DNA of 57,641 nucleotides from Candidatus Saccharimonadota bacterium. Its GTDB lineage: Bacteria; Patescibacteriota; Saccharimonadia; Saccharimonadales; Saccharimonadaceae. This document shows positions 8,827 through 16,217 of this stretch, one piece after another; within the stretch, counting starts at the first letter, position 1; every line of letters starts with the position of its first letter. Both the position numbers and the translations under genes were made by a program. The DNA lies in assembly GCA_030645815.1 (NCBI GenBank), contig JAUSMW010000030.1:1-57641 (forward strand). The letters run 5' to 3'. The notes beneath the pieces were generated by a model. The model was not told where the DNA came from. It did no database searches and saw only the letters and a list, made by a program, of their open reading frames with translations.

Positions 8827-10581
8827 TTAATTCGGCGCCACTTTTAGATAATCCAGGAGCCAGTTTGATACATCACCAAATATTGGTCCAGCAGCGGTAG
8901 TTCCGGCATAACCTGCGGCCTTGCTGTCTTTAACCTGTACCATTATGACATACTGTGGCGTCTGATTTCCGCCAAAGCCTAGATAGCTACCAATAGAGTT
9001 CGAGTTAGTATATTTACCCGTTTTTGGATCAATAATTTGTGAAGTGCCGGTCTTTCCTCCAACCACATATCCAGCCTTGTCTTTGCCACCCAGTGCTCCT
9101 AGTTGACGCCCTTTAACTATCAAATCACGTAGTGTGGCCGATGTACTTTGGTTGAGTACCCCACCTTTGAGGACTTTTGGTTTTTCAACCTGTATATCGC
9201 TACCGTTTTTGGTTGTTCCAGCTATGACTGTAGGTTTATAGTATGTGCCACCATTAATTGCCCCCGAAAACGCACCTGCTGTTTGCATCATAGTCAAATC
9301 CATACCTTGACCAAAGACCATGTTTGCATAACGCACATTATTGCCCTGTTCGTCAGTCGGTGGGATGATAGTCCCTGCGGATTCACCAGACTGCTCAATG
9401 CCTGTTTTCTCTCCAAAACGATAGTGATTATGATAATAATCATACAACTTGTTACGCGCAGCCAAATTGACCTTGCCACCACCCATCTGTTGCAAGATGA
9501 AAACCACACCAGTGTTTAGTGAGTAATGCAGCACATCAGTCATTGTAGCGTTTGCGTTGACTGGGTCTTCTTCGACGTTACTAATTTTTGTATCATCAAC
9601 CTGAACATACCCTCGGTTATTAAAGGTCGTTCCGGCGTTGACCGCTCCGGTGTTTAGTCCAACACCCATTGTGAGGGTCTTCATAACTGAGCCGACCTCG
9701 TAGGGATCAGACACGATACCGTTTTGGAACACACTATAGTCAGTGACTTTGTTATATTTCGACGGGTCGTAGCTCGGATAGTTTGCCATGGCTAAAACCT
9801 GACCATTGTTTGGGTTCATCACTACGACACTACCTTTTGAAGCGTGCACATTGTCTAAGCCCTTTTTGAGCGCTGATTCAGCGTATGATTGTATATTCCT
9901 ATCGATACTCAGCACCAAGTTATCGCCGTCTTTCGCAGGTATACTCACATCGTCATCACTGACTGTAAGTGGAATACGTCGTACGTCGGTAACAGCTTGC
10001 AATTTTCCATCGACCCCCTTGAGGCGTTTGTTGAGATAGCCTTCGACTCCGTACAGTCCATCGCCCTCACTATCAACATAACCCAACACCTGTGACGCCA
10101 AACTACCTTCCGGATACACCCTTTGGTCAGATGCCGTCAATCCTACGCCTGGTATGTCGGCTTTTTTAATCATTTCTGCTTGGGTATTTGTTAATTGTCT
10201 GGCCAACACAACATAACGCAGCTTTTTACTACCAAGGCCATCCTTGTAACCCTCAACAACATTACCACCAGCAATACCATCAATTTTAGATACCAGTTTG
10301 TTTTTATCACTGATTTGCTGCGGATCGGCATAGGCAATATATACCGGCTGGTTAAGCACTAGTGGGACGATGCTGCCACTGTCCCGAGCATATATCTGAC
10401 CTCGTTTTGCTGGTAGCACAAATTTAGCAACTTGCTCTTCGTAAGCCTGTTTTTTGTAGTACTCATGTCTAATTATTTGGATATAAAATAAATTCAATAC
10501 AATAATAACCACAAATCCAATCATGATTGCGGCTAATATCTCAGATTTTCGGAAACGGGACAAATTGAAATGTAATTTCAT
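8827..10581 (-). CDS. ftsI: Class B penicillin-binding protein FtsI/PBP2-type transpeptidase
   Basis: 584 aa. One N-terminal membrane anchor (about 14-36) is followed by a dimerisation/pedestal domain with RRGQIYARDSG-type motifs and a transpeptidase domain. Catalytic motifs are visible: SVMK (SxxK, serine nucleophile) in PYEVGSVMKTLTMG, SLN in HYSLNTGVVF, and KTGTS near residue 515. It crosslinks septal peptidoglycan, presumably with the SEDS protein FtsW encoded downstream. No clear SD precedes the ATG. Confidence 0.93.
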   Translation of the reverse strand: MKLHFNLSRFRKSEILAAIMIGFVVIIVLNLFYIQIIRHEYYKKQAYEEQVAKFVLPAKRGQIYARDSGSIVPLVLNQPVYIAYADPQQISDKNKLVSKIDGIAGGNVVEGYKDGLGSKKLRYVVLARQLTNTQAEMIKKADIPGVGLTASDQRVYPEGSLASQVLGYVDSEGDGLYGVEGYLNKRLKGVDGKLQAVTDVRRIPLTVSDDDVSIPAKDGDNLVLSIDRNIQSYAESALKKGLDNVHASKGSVVVMNPNNGQVLAMANYPSYDPSKYNKVTDYSVFQNGIVSDPYEVGSVMKTLTMGVGLNTGAVNAGTTFNNRGYVQVDDTKISNVEEDPVNANATMTDVLHYSLNTGVVFILQQMGGGKVNLAARNKLYDYYHNHYRFGEKTGIEQSGESAGTIIPPTDEQGNNVRYANMVFGQGMDLTMMQTAGAFSGAINGGTYYKPTVIAGTTKNGSDIQVEKPKVLKGGVLNQSTSATLRDLIVKGRQLGALGGKDKAGYVVGGKTGTSQIIDPKTGKYTNSNSIGSYLGFGGNQTPQYVIMVQVKDSKAAGYAGTTAAGPIFGDVSNWLLDYLKVAPN

Positions 10582-10601
10582 ACTACTAGTGTACTAGATA
10601 T

Positions 10602-10949
10602 CTAGTTAATATATTCTGTGCTGGTTGGTTGAGTCAATTTTGCAGCGACTTCGCTAGATTGAATCTTTTGTAGCGACTTCAAACGAGCACTCTCGACCTG
10701 AAGTTCACTTTTTTTAGCAACCAATTCAGTTTTTTGTGAATTCAACTGTTCGATAGTATAGCCGTAGCCGCTAGTCTTTGTGACTTGGGTTAGATAGATC
10801 AGACCTAGTAAGGCTACCATCATTGCAACTAGCACGGTGTGCGATACTGGTCCTAGTCGAGTTGAATGCTCAAAAGCTACAGTGTTTTGGTTTCGGCGCC
10901 ATGCGTTTTCACGGCGTGATATAAATGTGTTGTTATGACGATCTGACAT
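10602..10949 (-). CDS. ftsL: FtsL-like division protein
   Basis: 115 aa with a basic cytoplasmic N-terminus, one membrane segment (about 37-57, HTVLVAMMVALLGLIYLTQV) and a heptad-rich coiled coil (about 68-105) ending without a further domain. Size, topology and position directly before ftsI fit FtsL, whose sequence is poorly conserved. The gene lacks an obvious SD; the bases before its ATG (ACCACCACA) resemble those upstream of mraZ. Confidence 0.7.
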   Translation of the reverse strand: MSDRHNNTFISRRENAWRRNQNTVAFEHSTRLGPVSHTVLVAMMVALLGLIYLTQVTKTSGYGYTIEQLNSQKTELVAKKSELQVESARLKSLQKIQSSEVAAKLTQPTSTEYIN

Positions 10950-10985
10950 GTGGTGGTTTTTCTTTTTTTATGTTTGTTTTGCGGT

Positions 10986-11017
10986 GGTAGGGCTGGCGGA
11001 CCAACCCTACCTTTTTT
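10986..11017 (-). other. Stable mRNA hairpin between the 20-aa ORF and ftsL
   Basis: Arms 10986-10996 and 11001-11011 give an 11-bp stem. In minus-strand RNA the stem is complete with one U.G pair and a UCCG (UNCG-type) tetraloop; in plus-strand RNA the same position is a C.A mismatch, so the minus transcript is the likely functional one. A run of six T on the plus side (11012-11017) would also stop antisense transcription. It could adjust ftsL expression or protect an mRNA end. Confidence 0.6.
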
Positions 11018-11031
11018 GTTGTAGTGACCGA

Positions 11032-11094
11032 TTAAATACGGTTAACTACGATTTTGACCGCGCGAGGTGACTTGTTAGTTACTTTGACTTTCAT
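11032..11094 (-). CDS. 20-aa basic small ORF between rsmH and ftsL
   Basis: ATG at 11094 overlaps the rsmH stop codon in an ATGA arrangement, and an SD AAAGGA lies inside the end of rsmH. The peptide is MKVKVTNKSPRAVKIVVNRI, strongly basic and too short for standard gene callers. I do not recognise it. It may be a real translationally coupled microprotein or a device keeping ribosomes on the mRNA up to the hairpin before ftsL. The good SD and the coupling favour translation. Confidence 0.5.
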   Translation of the reverse strand: MKVKVTNKSPRAVKIVVNRI

Positions 11095-11999
11095 CTCGTG
11101 TAGTCCTTTCTGTTTTTTATTTTTACTGCGCCACGTAGCTTTGCGCTGCGTGCTCGCGGGTTGTGAACATCGGTGGTGGAACCTTCTATCGGCCGCTTGG
11201 TAATAGGTTCGATTTCTGCCTCTAGACCCATTTCTTTTTGGGATTTGATATATTGCTTGACTAAACGGTCTTCAAGGCTGTGAAAGCTGATTATTGCGAC
11301 TCTCCCACCAGGATTTAATAAATCTGGTAGCAGTGGCAACATTTGCTCTATTTGGCCTAGTTCATCGTTCGTGGCAATACGAAGCGCTTGAAAAGTGCGC
11401 GTAGCTGGATGTATTCTACCCTTGCTACGTATGTTTTGTTTGACGATATCTGCCAGCTCACCAGTTGTGTGAAGTGGTCGATTATCGACTATTGCTTGTG
11501 CAATTTTTCTAGCGTAAAAAGGTTTTTCTTCGCCGTAGAGTCTAATAATCTTTGCCAGTTCATCCTGATTTAGATTATTGACTAGTTCAGCTGCGGTAGC
11601 CTTCTGCCCTGGGTCCATTCGCATATCGAGTGGCGCATCGTGGCGGAAGCTAAAGCCTCTTTCTGCTTGATCAAACTGTGGTGACGAAACACCCAGGTCC
11701 ACAAGAACTAAATCAAATGCTTGTTGATTATCGACAAGCTGCTTGGCTGCACTAGCGAAATCTTGATGAATTAGCTCTGCATCCTTTAGACCTAATGTCT
11801 GTAGGTATGCAATTGCATTTTCGTCTCGATCGACTAATGTTGCCGAACTACCAGTAATTTTTAGGATAGCGTCTGCATGACCGCCGTAGCCTGCCGTAAG
11901 GTCGAGATAGCTCTCGCCTACTTTGGGCTCTAGCAACTGCAAGACATCGTCTAACATTACTGGTATATGGAGTTGTTGTGGTGGATATTCTTTGCTCAT
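11091..11999 (-). CDS. rsmH: 16S rRNA (cytosine-1402-N4)-methyltransferase RsmH (MraW)
   Basis: 302 aa from ATG 11999. A TTG start at 12071 would add 24 lysine/asparagine-rich residues with no family match. RsmH methylates C1402 of 16S rRNA. Signatures: HIPVMLDDVLQLL at the N-terminus, the SAM loop DLTAGYGGHADAIL, LVDLGVSSPQFD, ERGFSFRHDAPLDMRM, and AIISFHSLEDRLVK near the end. Its SD (AGGTGA) is embedded in the downstream arm of a long inverted repeat, so translation may be structure-controlled. Confidence 0.95.
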   Translation of the reverse strand: MSKEYPPQQLHIPVMLDDVLQLLEPKVGESYLDLTAGYGGHADAILKITGSSATLVDRDENAIAYLQTLGLKDAELIHQDFASAAKQLVDNQQAFDLVLVDLGVSSPQFDQAERGFSFRHDAPLDMRMDPGQKATAAELVNNLNQDELAKIIRLYGEEKPFYARKIAQAIVDNRPLHTTGELADIVKQNIRSKGRIHPATRTFQALRIATNDELGQIEQMLPLLPDLLNPGGRVAIISFHSLEDRLVKQYIKSQKEMGLEAEIEPITKRPIEGSTTDVHNPRARSAKLRGAVKIKNRKDYTR

Positions 12000-12007
12000 A
12001 TTTTTTT

Positions 12008-12242
12008 CGAGGTCACCTAACCGACAGTTAGCTTTTTTGTTTTTGGGTTGTTTTTGTTTTTGTTTAGTCAACTGACAAGTATATATATGATAGTTGAAAA
12101 CAACTTACAATTACTTATCAGCTAGAGAGACTTTGTGTGAGGTGGAGTTTTTTTTGGGAGGTGTGTGTTCATAAAGAACGAGGTTCTGATTTTATAGTGG
12201 CAGCCTTTGTTCCACTTGCTAACTGTCAGATAGCTGACCTCG
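12008..12242 (-). promoter_or_regulatory. Long-range stem in the mraZ-rsmH leader covering the rsmH SD
   Basis: The 25-nt arms 12008-12032 and 12218-12242 are complementary at 23 positions in minus-strand RNA (12 + 3 + 8 bp with two single mismatches and one U.G pair). They enclose 185 nt containing small hairpins such as AGAAC/GTTCT and AGTTG/CAACT. The arm nearer rsmH contains its SD and ends eight bases before the ATG; the other arm begins about 30 nt after the mraZ stop. It looks like a translational or processing switch. Confidence 0.6.
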
Positions 12243-12273
12243 GAGGATATCTAATTCTCCGAATTTCTAGTTG

Positions 12274-12633
12274 TTAATGTGCCAACAATCTAAAGTAGCT
12301 GCCCACCCGTACTGCTTCAACATTCCTTTTGATGTTGGCATACTCGAGTTGTGCTTGTTTTAGCGTTACTCTACCCTGTTTCTGGTCCAATTCAGCCTCT
12401 GTTTTGCCTGTACGAAATCGCACGCTAATGTCAGCAATCTTCTCATCGAGAAGGCTGCCTTCTAGCTCAGGCTCTATTTTTTGTTCCCAAACGCTCCTAG
12501 GATATAAATGCAGATAATCACCAAAACCTTTGGTGATCACGACGCCACTCGTAAATTCTTCTCGAAGCTCTACCGGTATTGTTAACCGGTTTTTGTCGTC
12601 AAGTTTACGTGTGAAATAATCTACTTTTGCCAT
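12274..12633 (-). CDS. mraZ: Transcriptional regulator MraZ
   Basis: 119 aa, shorter than the usual ~140-150. Two SpoVT/AbrB-like half-domains are visible, with the motif LDDKNRLTIPVELRE near the N-terminus and the second half around KQGRVTLKQAQLEYA. MraZ forms ring oligomers that bind repeated TGGG boxes before its own operon, and such boxes lie upstream here. It is the first gene of the dcw cluster. No good SD is visible. Confidence 0.92.
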   Translation of the reverse strand: MAKVDYFTRKLDDKNRLTIPVELREEFTSGVVITKGFGDYLHLYPRSVWEQKIEPELEGSLLDEKIADISVRFRTGKTEAELDQKQGRVTLKQAQLEYANIKRNVEAVRVGSYFRLLAH

Positions 12634-12699
12634 GGGAGTTTTGTGTGGTGGTTTAAGTTACTGTGGTTTTTGTTTTTTGGCACTTTATTGTGCTTGTTT

Positions 12700-12756
12700 A
12701 CCCACTAGCACCAGTCTACTCCCCACCATGACCCACTGCAATACCCAAAATACCCA
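12700..12756 (-). promoter_or_regulatory. MraZ operator: repeated TGGGN boxes
   Basis: On the minus strand five TGGG(T/G) boxes occur at 12752-12756, 12743-12747, 12731-12735, 12721-12725 and 12700-12704, with a degenerate TGGTG at 12709-12713. Successive spacings are 9, 12, 10, 12 and 9 bases, about one helical turn. This matches the known direct-repeat operator of MraZ. A possible promoter is TTTAAT 17 bases after TTGTGG just upstream, which would place the boxes at the start of the transcript. Confidence 0.75.
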
Positions 12757-12774
12757 TTTATTAAAACAGTGGTA

Positions 12775-12804
12775 GCACTTTTCCACAAATATGTGGAAAA
12801 GTGC
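12775..12804. repeat. Perfect 13-bp inverted repeat with DnaA-box-like arms
   Basis: Arms 12775-12787 and 12792-12804 are perfect complements around a 4-base AATA loop. Each arm contains TTTTCCACA, which fits the DnaA-box consensus TTWTNCACA. It lies between the 73-aa gene and the MraZ boxes, so it could be a terminator for the former (though no T-run follows directly), a DnaA site linked to division-gene control, or both. Confidence 0.5.
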
Positions 12805-12875
12805 TTATGTTAACAGATGTGAAATCAAATAGTTTTATATAGTTGAATGAGCTATTTTTACAACGTTTGTCTACC

Positions 12876-13097
12876 CTACTGTACGATAGCTTGAGCAACA
12901 GTTAATGCATAGTCGCTATGAACTTGAGTCAAAATCCATAAGATAAATATAGATGCGTTCACTAATAGTGAGACTATCAATAGTGAATTTTTAAAATCTT
13001 CTGATGTGTACGGTACGCTTGCAAAGATTTGACCTTCGTGTGTGCCGACTGCGAATGCTTTACTTTTGTTTGTTACTTTTTTTGTGTTTGATTTCAT
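12876..13097 (-). CDS. Small single-pass membrane protein, unknown
   Basis: 73 aa. The polar, lysine-rich N-terminal half is followed by a hydrophobic segment at about 38-57 (NSLLIVSLLVNASIFILWIL). I do not recognise a family. It is supported as a gene by a near-perfect promoter (TTGACA, 17, TAATAT) that ends nine bases before its ATG, giving an essentially leaderless mRNA, and by position between two divergent transcripts. Confidence 0.55.
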   Translation of the reverse strand: MKSNTKKVTNKSKAFAVGTHEGQIFASVPYTSEDFKNSLLIVSLLVNASIFILWILTQVHSDYALTVAQAIVQ

Positions 13098-13106
13098 AAT
13101 ATATTC

Positions 13107-13147
13107 ATATTAGCATAAACGTTATGAAATGTCAACAATGCTATACT
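13107..13147. promoter_or_regulatory. Divergent promoters for the 73-aa and LssY-like genes
   Basis: Minus strand: TTGACA at 13130-13135 and TAATAT at 13107-13112 with a 17-base spacer and TGC extension. Plus strand: extended -10 TGC-TATACT (box 13142-13147) starting seven bases beyond the minus -35, with no good -35 of its own. Both predicted starts lie at or within a few bases of the ATG codons at 13097 and 13161. Confidence 0.6.
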
Positions 13148-13160
13148 GTTAACACTAATT

Positions 13161-14003
13161 ATGATAGGTATTTCCTTCCGTATTTTATGGCGAATCTTGA
13201 TTCTACTCCTAGGGGTAGCGTTGGCATTTGGTGTTATCGATACAGCATATCCATTCCTGCACCAGTACCTGCCTATATGGATAGTTTTTTTGATTTTATA
13301 TATAGGATTGGCATATATAGGTATACCCGCATTGATACGCTTGTGGCGAATGGTTATCAAACCAAATCACCTACCGGTATATGCTACTACCAGAGACGGT
13401 TGGGCATCGGACCCGGTGAATATCGCAGTTGTATGTAAATCCGAGTCGCATCTAGTCCGGTCGATGGAAAAGGCAGGCTGGACGTTATACGACGAGTATA
13501 ATTTTTTCAATTTTATAAAAACAGGCTTTGCACTTTTACTGAAAAGGCCCTACACAAAAGCAACAATGAGTAGATTATATCTTTTTAACAGATACCAAGA
13601 CCTTTCGTTCCAATTGCAAGATGGCAATTCACCTTCCCCACACAGCAGACACCATGTAAGGTTCTGGCGATTAAAAACAACCGATAGCGAACACGAACAT
13701 CATGATTTTTGGCACAACCTACTGAGACTTTTCAAGCGTCAGCGAAGTGAAATATGGATTGGCGCAGCCACACATGACATCTCGATATTCTCGCTGCGCC
13801 GTGACTTTCAAATCACTCACAATATGGATGCAGACACCAACAAGGAAAGAGATTTCTTAATTAAGACTCTGGATGATAGTAATAAGATCAAAGAAGAGCC
13901 TGAGTTCGTCGACACAGGACATGTTTTGGAATTTAAGGGTCAACAATTCGGTATCAATATCATAGTTGATGGCCGTCTCAAGGTCATACGACTCAAAAAA
14001 TAG
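13161..14003 (+). CDS. LssY C-terminal domain membrane protein
   Basis: 280 aa. Two membrane segments (about 6-28 and 38-60) precede a soluble domain. The segment RDGWASDPVNIAVV, the following AGWTLYDE, then SRLYLFNRYQDLSFQ, HHVRFWR and EIWIGAATHDISI form the recognisable pattern of the LssY C-terminal domain, found attached to or near PAP2-type phosphatases. Its biochemical role is not established. It ends exactly where the convergent helicase gene ends. Confidence 0.7.
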   Translation: MIGISFRILWRILILLLGVALAFGVIDTAYPFLHQYLPIWIVFLILYIGLAYIGIPALIRLWRMVIKPNHLPVYATTRDGWASDPVNIAVVCKSESHLVRSMEKAGWTLYDEYNFFNFIKTGFALLLKRPYTKATMSRLYLFNRYQDLSFQLQDGNSPSPHSRHHVRFWRLKTTDSEHEHHDFWHNLLRLFKRQRSEIWIGAATHDISIFSLRRDFQITHNMDADTNKERDFLIKTLDDSNKIKEEPEFVDTGHVLEFKGQQFGINIIVDGRLKVIRLKK

Positions 14004-15515
14004 CTAGCTAATAACGTCTTCGCCAAAGTGTTTTTGTAAGCGTATTTTGATAGAACCTTCGTGACGGCCTAGTTGCTTGCTAAGTTTTTTGATACTGGTA
14101 CCTTGTTGAAATTTCTCTTGTAACGTACTATCGTCCTCTGTCGTCCATGGGCGATAGGCATTCGGATATTCTAGCCGCATCTTGGCTATTTTTTCAGTCC
14201 AACCAGTTTTGGGCGCTTTAGAGATTCGTAGCTTTGAACGCTTGTCTGCATTTTTCTTTAGGTGTGCAAATGTGACACTGGCTTGTTCACCCTGCTCGCG
14301 TAGTAGCTTGTCTATTTCTAATGCCTGAGAATTTACCTTGAGCGCCATGTTATTGATGCCGTTTAATGTCAGGTCGTTGAGACTGCGTACTCGTGATAAC
14401 GCCACATAGCCCATTCCTTCGACAAATGCACGGCTGAGGTCTACCCTGGCTGCATCTAGAGTCATGCCTTGGCTTTTGTGGACCGTGATTGCCCATGCGA
14501 GACGCAGCGGTATTTGAGTCAGTCCCGCTCGTTTTTTGTCACCATCACGAAGCTCCCAGCTTTCTGGAACCATAGTCACTGTTTTACCGTTTCGAAACTC
14601 AACAATTGGATATAGATTTTCCTCTTCGAAATCCTTTATCCTACCTAGCGAACCGTTAGCATACTGTCTGTTTGGTGAGTTTTTAATTGCCATGACAAGG
14701 GCACCTTTTTTGAGCCTCAGTACATCTGATGCGAGGCAAGATTTTTTCAGGCTCTCGACATAGTTTTCGCTGCCAGTTGTTTGCATGTCATATGAGATTT
14801 CATCACCTGCTAGTTCAGCTAGACGCTTAGCATTTATTTTATCGACATCAATATTTCTAGTATGCAGCTCTGTTGGCTCATCCCCTGGCAGCTCTACCTT
14901 TATCCTAGCCATTAATGTTTCGGCATGGTGACGTCGAATATCACCGCTACGCAGAGCCTCTAATATTCCCAAAAAGCCATCGTCATTTTGACGATGCTGT
15001 TCGTTGAGATAGACGATTGTTGGGTTGAGTTCTTGCCACGACTGCGAGCTAAAAACAAACTTTGCTGGCGCCTGGTCGCCACGTGTGACTGGTGGTAATT
15101 GAAAGAAATCCCCGCATAATATTACCTGTAGCCCGCCAAATGGCTCTTCATTTTCACGAACATTTTTGACAATGTCGTTTATCATATCCAGACGATAATC
15201 GTGCAGCATAGATACCTCGTCCAACACCAAAATATCAGCCTTTTTAATAGTGTCGACACGAGATTTTGATAGTCTGTTGAAAAAGTTACTAGGTAGCTGG
15301 TCATGTATACCGATTCCGCTCCAGGCATGTATAGTACTGCCACCGAGATGTGTTGCAGCCAAGCCTGTCGTCGCAGTTACAGCAACCTTTTTGCCTTCAT
15401 GCTTTGCCTGACGGATGAATTGATTTAAAACAAAAGTCTTACCACTACCGGCCGGTCCGGTTAAAAAAATGCTTTCCCCCGAAAGCATAATTTCTATTGC
15501 AAGCTTTTGATCCAT
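14004..15515 (-). CDS. PIF1-like superfamily 1 DNA helicase with C-terminal HTH
   Basis: 503 aa from ATG 15515; the ATG at 15521 lies only two bases from the -10 box. Walker A GPAGSGKT, then TATTGLAATHLGGSTIHAW, DEVSMLHDYRLDMI (Walker B), GDFFQLPPV, EQHRQNDD and near the end WAITVHKSQGMTLD with VALSRVRS show a PIF1/RecD-type 5'-3' helicase. The last ~45 residues (RPWTTEDDSTLQEKF, SIKKLSKQLGRHEGSIKIRL) look like a Myb/SANT-like HTH, probably an extra DNA-binding module. TATAAT (15524-15529) ends eight bases before the chosen ATG, implying a leaderless mRNA. Confidence 0.87.
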   Translation of the reverse strand: MDQKLAIEIMLSGESIFLTGPAGSGKTFVLNQFIRQAKHEGKKVAVTATTGLAATHLGGSTIHAWSGIGIHDQLPSNFFNRLSKSRVDTIKKADILVLDEVSMLHDYRLDMINDIVKNVRENEEPFGGLQVILCGDFFQLPPVTRGDQAPAKFVFSSQSWQELNPTIVYLNEQHRQNDDGFLGILEALRSGDIRRHHAETLMARIKVELPGDEPTELHTRNIDVDKINAKRLAELAGDEISYDMQTTGSENYVESLKKSCLASDVLRLKKGALVMAIKNSPNRQYANGSLGRIKDFEEENLYPIVEFRNGKTVTMVPESWELRDGDKKRAGLTQIPLRLAWAITVHKSQGMTLDAARVDLSRAFVEGMGYVALSRVRSLNDLTLNGINNMALKVNSQALEIDKLLREQGEQASVTFAHLKKNADKRSKLRISKAPKTGWTEKIAKMRLEYPNAYRPWTTEDDSTLQEKFQQGTSIKKLSKQLGRHEGSIKIRLQKHFGEDVIS

Positions 15516-15554
15516 TGCCATACATTATAGCAAAATACCGAGTAAGCTCGGTAT

Positions 15555-16196
15555 TTATAAAGTCTTTATTGTCTCGGCAATTTTCTGGCCTAAAATGACA
15601 CTCTGTTGTGGGTCTAAATGTAACCCATCCATACCACTTGAACTAACGACTGGTCGAAGGTCTAGAAAGCTCCAGCCCAAGCTAACTGCTTTGGTTTCCA
15701 GTTCGGCAGCTAGTGGGTCAATGTACTGGTCGGCACCTCCAAATAAATCTCGAAAAACAACTAGTTCTGATTCGTTTATATGAGGCGGTGCGAGCACTAC
15801 TACTTTTGGCACATCAAACTTCATAAACTCACACCAATACTTCATTTTTTCTTTGTAGCTGTCCAAACTGGCTGCAATTTCTTTGACATCATGATTTGTT
15901 GCGGTGTTTATGTCATTTGTGCCTAGCATTATAACAACTATATCTATCGGCAGTTGACTAGCAAAAATTGGACCAAATTGCGTTAAGCCATCTCGTTCTG
16001 GAAACGCACCGTTTTCTCCAAACATTGTCCTGCCACGCAGGCCTTCGTTGATAACCTCAAAGTCATCACCTAGCTCTTGCTGACATACAACATCTACTCG
16101 GTCCTGTCGTTGATGCCGCTTGCCTGTAGTAGCGTAGATGCCCCAATAAAAGGAATCTCCGTATAATAAAACTGTCTTTTTGTCATCATCATTCAT
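15555..16196 (-). CDS. SGNH/GDSL family hydrolase
   Basis: 213 aa, no signal peptide. Block I LYGDSFYWG holds the nucleophile serine, block II-like INEGLRGRTMFGE the glycine, block III LGTNDINT the asparagine, and block V DGLHLDPQ the Asp-His pair, so all four catalytic blocks are present. Members are esterases, lipases or arylesterases; the substrate cannot be told. Promoter TCGACA-16-TATAAT ends seven bases before the ATG, consistent with a leaderless mRNA. Confidence 0.85.
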   Translation of the reverse strand: MNDDDKKTVLLYGDSFYWGIYATTGKRHQRQDRVDVVCQQELGDDFEVINEGLRGRTMFGENGAFPERDGLTQFGPIFASQLPIDIVVIMLGTNDINTATNHDVKEIAASLDSYKEKMKYWCEFMKFDVPKVVVLAPPHINESELVVFRDLFGGADQYIDPLAAELETKAVSLGWSFLDLRPVVSSSGMDGLHLDPQQSVILGQKIAETIKTL

Positions 16197-16217
16197 GAGA
16201 ACAATTATACTGTAAAG

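Noticed and set aside
11999-12071. TTG start of rsmH at 12071
   Set aside because: It adds a low-complexity basic segment within the long-range stem; ATG 11999 gives the normal RsmH N-terminus.
13094-13438. Alternative ORFs overlapping the LssY-like gene on both strands
   Set aside because: They lack SD or suitably placed promoters and family motifs, whereas the 280-aa frame contains the LssY C-terminal pattern.
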